Part shown: in pieces, positions 59,505 through 64,000 of the stretch
Layout: the number at the start of each line of letters is the position of its first letter
Position numbering within the stretch: the stretch's first letter is position 1
Assembly: GCF_018623035.1 (NCBI RefSeq)
Contig: NZ_CP076023.1
Span: 2,790,001-2,854,000 of the forward strand
Direction: 5' to 3'
Source of the DNA: Cellulomonas dongxiuzhuiae
GTDB taxonomy: Bacteria; Actinomycetota; Actinomycetes; Actinomycetales; Cellulomonadaceae
DNA length: 64,000 nt
Notes under the pieces: model-generated
What the model was told of the DNA's origin: nothing
Seen by the model: the letters and a program-made list of their open reading frames with translations, nothing else
The model's database searches: none
Made by a program: the position numbers and the translations under genes

Positions 59505-60614
59505 TCACGACGTCGCCAGCCGGGTGTCCACGCGGAACACGCCGATGCCCGAGGGCGGCGCGAAGGGCGGGGGCGGCGGGGGCGGTGTCGGGCTGGGCGT
59601 CGGCTCCCCCGGCGACGGCGTCGGCTCGGGGGTGGGCGACGGCACGGGCGGCGGTGGCGGTGCGCTCGTGCGGCAGGTGCCGCCGACGAGGAACCCCAGC
59701 CTGCTGCCCGAACGGCACACGCCGCTGCGCAGCACGAGCTCGGCGGTCGCGACCGACTCCTTGCGGGTCGTCGTCTCGGGCACCGTGTCGAGGTGCCGGA
59801 CCCGGACGGTCACGCGCGCGTTCGCGGGGTCGACGTCGAACGAGACGAGCTCGGCGTCGTTGGCCTGCGCGTACCGGTCGGCCGCCGACGTCATGCCGCC
59901 GGACGCCAGCGAGCCGAGGTCGGTACCCGCGAAGGCCCAGAAGTCGGCGGCGTCGGACGAGCCGGTCGCGGCGTCGAAGGCGGACCGCAGGTCGAGCCGC
60001 CAGCGGTCGACGGCCGCCAGCGCAGCCGCGTCGGCGGCCGTGCGCGCCTCGCGCTCGTCGTTCGCCGCCGAGCCGACCATCCCGATGAGCAGGAGCGCGC
60101 CGACGACCACCGCGACGACGGCCGGCACCAGCATGACGTTCACGGCGCCGCGGTCCGAGCCCAGCGCCTGGCGGAAGCGCAACGGCATGGTCTCGGCGGG
60201 CCCCGGCTGCACGAACAGCGTCGCGACGACCGCGAACCCGACCCACACCGCGAGGTCGCGCAGCATCGCCCACGACCCCGGGGCGACACCCACGATGACA
60301 CTCGCCAGCACGCCGAGCAGCAGCTGGGCCGACCACGCCGTGACACCCGCGACGACGGCCGTCGGCAGCAGCTCGGAGCGGGCCTCGAACCCGTGCCGGC
60401 GGCGGTACGACCGCGCCACGACCACGCCGACGAGCACGAGACGCACCGCCGAGAGCACCCAGCCGATCGCGACGGACGTCGTGGGGTCCAGGGCGAGCAG
60501 GACCTCGGCGAACGCCGGCATGACGAGCCAGTAGAGCAGCGCGTACGTCAGCAGGTCGAGCAGGACGAACAGCACGACGGCGCGTCCGTCGACCCGGTGG
60601 CCGGTCCCGTTCAT
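59505..60614 (-). CDS. TadG-like pilus protein fused to an N-terminal multi-helix membrane domain
   Basis: 369 residues. The first 170 form a polytopic part with five or so helices (LFVLLDLLTYALLYWLVMPAF; VAIGWVLSAVRLVLVGVVVA; AVVAGVTAWSAQLLLGVLAS; DLAVWVGFAVVATLFVQPG). Then comes a TadE/TadG-type segment, DRGAVNVMLVPAVVAVVVGALLLIG and ADAAALAAVDRWR, and an external region. A Pro-rich tail (PSPTPEPTPSPGEPTPSP) follows, with SGIGVFRVDTR at the end. TadG-like proteins are pseudopilins of the Tad apparatus; the membrane fusion is unusual. AAGGAG precedes the ATG. Confidence 0.75.
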   Translation of the reverse strand: MNGTGHRVDGRAVVLFVLLDLLTYALLYWLVMPAFAEVLLALDPTTSVAIGWVLSAVRLVLVGVVVARSYRRRHGFEARSELLPTAVVAGVTAWSAQLLLGVLASVIVGVAPGSWAMLRDLAVWVGFAVVATLFVQPGPAETMPLRFRQALGSDRGAVNVMLVPAVVAVVVGALLLIGMVGSAANDEREARTAADAAALAAVDRWRLDLRSAFDAATGSSDAADFWAFAGTDLGSLASGGMTSAADRYAQANDAELVSFDVDPANARVTVRVRHLDTVPETTTRKESVATAELVLRSGVCRSGSRLGFLVGGTCRTSAPPPPPVPSPTPEPTPSPGEPTPSPTPPPPPPPFAPPSGIGVFRVDTRLATS

Positions 60615-60655
60615 GGGTTCTCCTTGCTGGGCGCCCGTGGTGCGGGGCGCGGTGG

Positions 60656-62176
60656 TCAGTCCTCGACGGGGATGTCGGTGATGCGCAGGACGTCGGGGAC
60701 GTCCAGGGACACGGTGTCCTGGCCGGTGTCGGGCCACACGACCGTGACGGCGAGGGACTGGCCCTGCTCGAGCCGGCCCTTGAGGAACTGGTCGGCGAGG
60801 ATCGCGCGCTGGTCGGGCTTGCCGTCGGCGGCGGGCACCACGACGTAGTCCATGGGGTAGACGCGCATGCCCTCGCCCAGCAGCGTCGCGGCGTTGGCGC
60901 CGGCGACGGTCGAGTAGAGCGACAGGCCGCGCGCGGCGGCACGACCGGTCACGGCCGAGCCCAGGACCCCGTCGACACCGCCACCGCCGGCGGAGGTGCG
61001 CGTGAGGAGGATCGTCCCGACGAGGTGGCCGTCGCGACGCACGACGGACTCGACGGCGGCGTCGAACGTCACGTCACGCACGGTGACCGCGACGGCGTCG
61101 TGCCCGGTGCCCGTGGCGCCGGTCGGCTCCGGCGGCGGTGCCGTGGAGCCGGCACCGACCAGCGCGTCCGCCGGGGACGTCGCCGTGAAGCGGATCTCGA
61201 CCCGCCGGTTCGCGGCCCGGGCCTCGGGGCTCGCGCCGGCCGCGATCGGCTCGGTCTCGCCTTTGCCCTCGGTGGCCATCGTGAAGCCCGCACCCAGCGC
61301 GGCGCCGAGCCGCTCGGCGACCGAGGTCGCGCGCTTCTGCGACAGGTCGAGGTTGTACGCGTCCGAGGCGGCGTCGTCGGTGTGGCCCACGACCCGCACC
61401 TCACCGGCCTGGGCGGCCTGGGCGATCTGCGCGGCCGCCGCGTCGACGCGGGCGGCGGCGTCGGGCGTGAGGACGAACTCGTCGGTGGCGAACAGGACGT
61501 CGGACGCGAGCGTGACCGTCGTCTCGGATCCCTCGACGGAGGTGGTGGCGCTGTCGTCGAAGGCGACGGTGAACGCGTCCAGCGTGTGCGTCGGGTAGTC
61601 GGCGCCGGCCGTCAGACCGACGTCCTGCGGCGTCGTCGCGTCCGGCGCGGCGTCCACCACCGGGACGTCGGTGACCAGGCCGAAGAACGGGAAGAGGACG
61701 TCGACGCTCTCGACACCCGGGTCGGCGAAGAACGACTCGGTGCGGTGCGTCGTCCCGGGCATGAGGACGGCGGGCTCGACGCGCGGGAACGCGCCGGCGT
61801 CGTTGCCCGACAGCCAGACCTTCGACCCGTCGAGGTCCACGAGCCGGATCCCGCCGACGTCCGAGATCCCGGCACCGCTCGACAGGAGCATGTTGAGCGT
61901 GACGTTGGCACCCGCGGGGGCGTCGTCGCGCATCGCGTAGTCGACCGTCAGGAGCGCGGTCCCGTCGGCGACCTGCAGCGGGTGCACCGTCAGCTCGACC
62001 GGTGCACCCGACACCTCGACCTCGCGGGTCACCGCACCGTCCGCCACGTCGCTCGACGCCGTGGGCGTCGCGCCCGTCCCCGTCGTCGAGGGGGCCGGAC
62101 CGGGGTCGTCACCCGTGCAGCCGACGAGGAACAGTGCGAGGACGGCGGTGAGGGCCGGCAGGGTCACGCGGTGCAC
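60656..62176 (-). CDS. Lipoprotein with OmpA peptidoglycan-binding domain
   Basis: 506 residues. Lipobox LFLVGC near residue 18, a Thr/Ser/Pro-rich stretch, an Ig-like beta domain (DYAMRDDAPAGANVTLNMLL, VFPRV-type strands), then an OmpA/MotB domain at about 225-330 with VRVVGHTDDAASDAYNLDLSQKRA and AANRRVEIRF. About 175 residues follow. OmpA domains bind peptidoglycan, so this protein would link membrane and wall. AAGGAG precedes the GTG. Placed between the Flp pilin and TadG genes, it probably anchors the appendage. Confidence 0.88.
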   Translation of the reverse strand: MHRVTLPALTAVLALFLVGCTGDDPGPAPSTTGTGATPTASSDVADGAVTREVEVSGAPVELTVHPLQVADGTALLTVDYAMRDDAPAGANVTLNMLLSSGAGISDVGGIRLVDLDGSKVWLSGNDAGAFPRVEPAVLMPGTTHRTESFFADPGVESVDVLFPFFGLVTDVPVVDAAPDATTPQDVGLTAGADYPTHTLDAFTVAFDDSATTSVEGSETTVTLASDVLFATDEFVLTPDAAARVDAAAAQIAQAAQAGEVRVVGHTDDAASDAYNLDLSQKRATSVAERLGAALGAGFTMATEGKGETEPIAAGASPEARAANRRVEIRFTATSPADALVGAGSTAPPPEPTGATGTGHDAVAVTVRDVTFDAAVESVVRRDGHLVGTILLTRTSAGGGGVDGVLGSAVTGRAAARGLSLYSTVAGANAATLLGEGMRVYPMDYVVVPAADGKPDQRAILADQFLKGRLEQGQSLAVTVVWPDTGQDTVSLDVPDVLRITDIPVED

Positions 62177-62200
62177 TCGGGCTCCTTCGGGTGGAGATGG

Positions 62201-62237
62201 GACCGGGCCGGGCGCTCTGGTGGCGCCCGGCCCGGTC
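62201..62237 (-). terminator. Terminator or attenuator after the Flp pilin gene
   Basis: A perfect 15-bp stem (GACCGGGCCGGGCGC and its complement) around a 7-nt loop lies between the pilin and OmpA genes. A structure here could let pilin mRNA be more abundant than the downstream genes. Confidence 0.7.
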
Positions 62238-62281
62238 ACCGTGGTGTCGTCGTCCCCCGCGCTGCGGGGTGCGACGCCAGG

Positions 62282-62512
62282 TCAGATGGTGGAGATCGCG
62301 GTCTTGATGCGGTTGATCAGCGTGGTGCCGAGGTCCGAGGACGTCGCGGCGGCGATGACGAGGCCGACGATGATCACGACGGCGACGATGATACCGACGT
62401 ACTCGACCGAGCCCTGGCCGCGGTCGTCGTTGCGGACCTTGTCGAACAGGCCGGTGACTGCGCCGGCGACAGCGATGCGGGCGGCAAGGGCGTGACGGGT
62501 GATGTTGTCCAC
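62282..62512 (-). CDS. Flp-family type IVb pilin
   Basis: 76 residues. A basic leader (about 30 residues) ends DRG|QGSVEYVG, the Flp cleavage pattern with E and Y in place, and then one hydrophobic helix (IIVAVVIIVGLVIAAATSSD) and a short tail. This is the normal size for the major Flp pilin, which polymerises into a thin adhesive fibre after processing by a TadV/CpaA peptidase. AAGGAG lies before the GTG. No Tad ATPase, platform or peptidase gene is within the window; they may lie beyond it. Confidence 0.88.
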   Translation of the reverse strand: MDNITRHALAARIAVAGAVTGLFDKVRNDDRGQGSVEYVGIIVAVVIIVGLVIAAATSSDLGTTLINRIKTAISTI

Positions 62513-62573
62513 GATGGCTCTCCTTGGGAGGAGGGGCTCTGCGCCCCGGCTGGTCGGCTTGACGTGGACAACG

Positions 62574-63266
62574 CTACGGACGGGGCACCTGCCCAGCGAC
62601 CGGCCCAGGACCCATCCCGGTCCCAATCCTCGCTGGGCCCGCGGGCCCAGTGCCGAGCCACATGGCGATGGCCTGCGCGCGGTTGGTCACCCCCAGCTTC
62701 GAGAAGATCCGGTTGATGTGGTTCTTGACCGTCTTCTCGCTGAGGAACAGCTGGCGGGCGATCTGGGTGTTCGTGAGCCCCTGGCTGACGACGTCCATGA
62801 TCTCCGCCTCGCGCTCCGACAGCCCGGAGCGGACGGCCGGACCGCCCGACATCGGCGCGGGCGAGGCGGGCACGGGTGCGGCCCACGGCTCGAAGCCCGA
62901 CATCACCCGGCCCCCGGCGAGGCACGTGCGGATGGCTGCCCCGATGCCCTGCGGGTCGAGGGACCCGTGGACGATGTAGCCGGACGCGCCGTTGCGCATG
63001 GCCTCCGCGACGGAGCCCATGTCGTCGGTGTTGGTCAGCATCAGCACGATCGCGTGCGGGACGATGTCGACCAGGGCGCTGAGCCCGTCGCGCTCGGGCA
63101 TCCGGACGTCGAGCAGGACGACGTCGACGTCGCCCTCCTGCACCCGCGCGACCGCGAGCGCGCCGTTCGCCGCCTCGACGACCTCCTCGACGTCGGGCAG
63201 CTCCTCGAGCGCGGCGCGGACCCCCAGCCGGATGAGACCGTTGTCGTCTGCCACCAGGACCCTCAC
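62574..63266 (-). CDS. LuxR-family response regulator of the pilus-like module
   Basis: 230 residues. Receiver: [20 protein letters not shown], phosphoacceptor aspartate in VVLLDVRMPERDGLSAL, LMLTNTDD and SGYIVHGSLDPQ. LuxR helix-turn-helix at the end: LSEREAEIMDVVSQGLTNTQIARQLFLSEKTVKNHINRIFSKLGV. Its GTG overlaps the kinase stop (GTGA). Placed directly before the Flp pilin gene, it probably regulates the pilus genes in response to the kinase. Confidence 0.93.
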   Translation of the reverse strand: MRVLVADDNGLIRLGVRAALEELPDVEEVVEAANGALAVARVQEGDVDVVLLDVRMPERDGLSALVDIVPHAIVLMLTNTDDMGSVAEAMRNGASGYIVHGSLDPQGIGAAIRTCLAGGRVMSGFEPWAAPVPASPAPMSGGPAVRSGLSEREAEIMDVVSQGLTNTQIARQLFLSEKTVKNHINRIFSKLGVTNRAQAIAMWLGTGPAGPARIGTGMGPGPVAGQVPRP

Positions 63267-64000
63267 GGCACCTCCACCTCTGCACCGACCGCCCCGTCCG
63301 GGGCGACCTCCTCCACGTCGAGGTCCGTGCGGAGCACGACCTCGGTCCGCAGCCCGCCGCCGGGCGGCGTGCTGCGTCGTACGGAACCCGCGCGCTCCTG
63401 CGCGCGCTCGTCGATGCCGCGCAGCCCGTAGTGGCCGGCGTCGTCCGCGGGGACGTGCTCGAGGTCCGGGATCCCCCGGCCGTCGTCGACGACGACGAGC
63501 CGGACGGTGTCGCCGGCCAGCTCGACGACGACGTCGACGCGCCGCGCCGCCGCGTGCCGGCGGACGTTCTCCAGCAGCTCGAGCAGGATCGCGCGCAGGT
63601 CGGACGACACGGGGGCGGGGATGTCCTCGACGGCCGGGGCCACCCGCACGGACGTGCGCACGCCCGTGCGCTCCGACCAGTCCACCACCGTCGCGGTCAG
63701 CTCCTCGACCGGGCTCATCTCGGCACGCCGCAGCTCGCCCAGGGCGACGCGGGTGTGCGTGTGCGCGGTGGCGCACGACTCCGCCAGGCGGCGGGCCAGG
63801 GTCAGCGTGCGCGGGTCGGCACCGTCGCGCACCAAGCGGTCGACGAGGGTGCGGCCGAGCATGGTGGCACCGGCCAGGTCGCCCGCGACCGTGTCGTGCA
63901 GCTCGCGGGCGATGCGCACCCGCTCGAGCGTGGCGGCGCGGCGCAGCTCGCCGGTCGCCGCACGACGTGCCGCCGCCTCCTGCGCCCGCAGGGCGGCGCC
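63263..64000 (-). CDS. NarL-type sensor histidine kinase, C-terminal part (cut by window end)
   Basis: The window ends inside the gene; 245 codons including the stop are visible and the sensor half is outside. Seen are the HisKA_3 box with histidine in RVRIARELHDTVAGDLAG and an HATPase with ILLELLENVRRHAAA, VVVDDGRGIPD and HYGLRGIDERA, the features of a working NarL-class kinase. The frame stays open to the last base, preceded by a coiled Ala/Arg-rich helix (ALRAQEAAARRAA). Coupled to the following regulator by a 4-bp overlap. Confidence 0.9.
   Translation of the reverse strand, partial: GAALRAQEAAARRAATGELRRAATLERVRIARELHDTVAGDLAGATMLGRTLVDRLVRDGADPRTLTLARRLAESCATAHTHTRVALGELRRAEMSPVEELTATVVDWSERTGVRTSVRVAPAVEDIPAPVSSDLRAILLELLENVRRHAAARRVDVVVELAGDTVRLVVVDDGRGIPDLEHVPADDAGHYGLRGIDERAQERAGSVRRSTPPGGGLRTEVVLRTDLDVEEVAPDGAVGAEVEVP

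Overview
The window is 64 kb of very GC-rich DNA with the gene order and enzyme set of a cellulolytic high-GC actinobacterium. A Cellulomonas-type organism is the best guess. The pointers are secreted polysaccharidases with Pro/Thr linkers and CBM2 cellulose-binding domains, an actinobacterial sucC-sucD-DUF6350 block, type II NADP-isocitrate dehydrogenase, DUF3017/DUF3817 proteins, hairpin terminators without T-tracts, and many start codons lying 6-8 nt behind a -10 hexamer (leaderless mRNAs). No rRNA, tRNA, CRISPR array, transposase or prophage gene was found, so this is chromosome core with accessory islands.

Layout, left to right. 1-2.1 kb: end of a CBS protein, a DUF1003 membrane protein and the Fe-S carrier ATPase Mrp. 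2.4-5.3 kb: secreted GH10 xylanase-CBM2 and galactokinase. 5.4-8.4 kb: MacA/MacB-like efflux operon (adaptor, ATPase, permease) followed by what looks like a decayed gene. 8.5-15.4 kb: xth, a VOC protein, the folate one-carbon operon glyA-folD behind a ZTP riboswitch, a divergent MarR/EamA-exporter pair, a GNAT acetyltransferase and purU. 15.6-17.7 kb: secreted CE1-type esterase-CBM2 and a small membrane protein that has a paralog at 52.4-52.8 kb. 17.9-23.9 kb: a multiple-sugar ABC importer (binding lipoprotein, fused double ATPase, permease), a ROK regulator and an extra single-domain sugar ATPase. 24.2-30.1 kb: a 1965-residue secreted amylase-pullulanase behind a MalR-like direct repeat. 30.3-34.3 kb: a broken DUF1801 gene, mdh, icd and an aquaporin with a long acidic N-terminal tail. 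34.4-43.2 kb: DUF3017, a ferredoxin-reductase-like flavoprotein, purN, a second ZTP riboswitch in front of purH, DUF6350 and sucD/sucC. 43.3-48.3 kb: a P-loop nucleoside-type kinase, PcrA helicase, small membrane proteins and a HIT-like protein. 48.4-52.8 kb: a PspC-domain sensor kinase/LuxR regulator pair divergent from a PspC membrane protein. 53.1-57.3 kb: a GT4 glycosyltransferase, DUF3817, DUF3592, guaA and a membrane protein. 57.3-64 kb: a pilus-like surface module on the minus strand, consisting of a sensor kinase (cut by the window end), a LuxR regulator, a short Flp pilin, an OmpA-domain lipoprotein, a TadG-like protein fused to a polytopic membrane domain, a 464-residue protein with a Flp-type leader, and a lipoprotein.

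How the parts fit. Xylanase and esterase would attack xylan outside the cell and the amylase-pullulanase would attack starch or glycogen. The ABC importer and galactokinase handle released sugars. Separate palindromes or direct repeats lie in front of each polysaccharidase. The two ZTP riboswitches tie glyA-folD and purH to purine/one-carbon status, with purN and purU as further formyl-THF enzymes. icd and sucCD share a promoter-overlapping dyad, which suggests common TCA-cycle control.

The least described parts are the pilus-like module at the right end, with its oversized Flp-leader protein and TadG fusion, and the paired small membrane proteins with structured upstream DNA. The only stretch over 300 bases without an intact gene is 30136-30571; it holds the MalR-like repeat and the DUF1801 remnant. 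All functional calls are from reading motifs; no database search was run.
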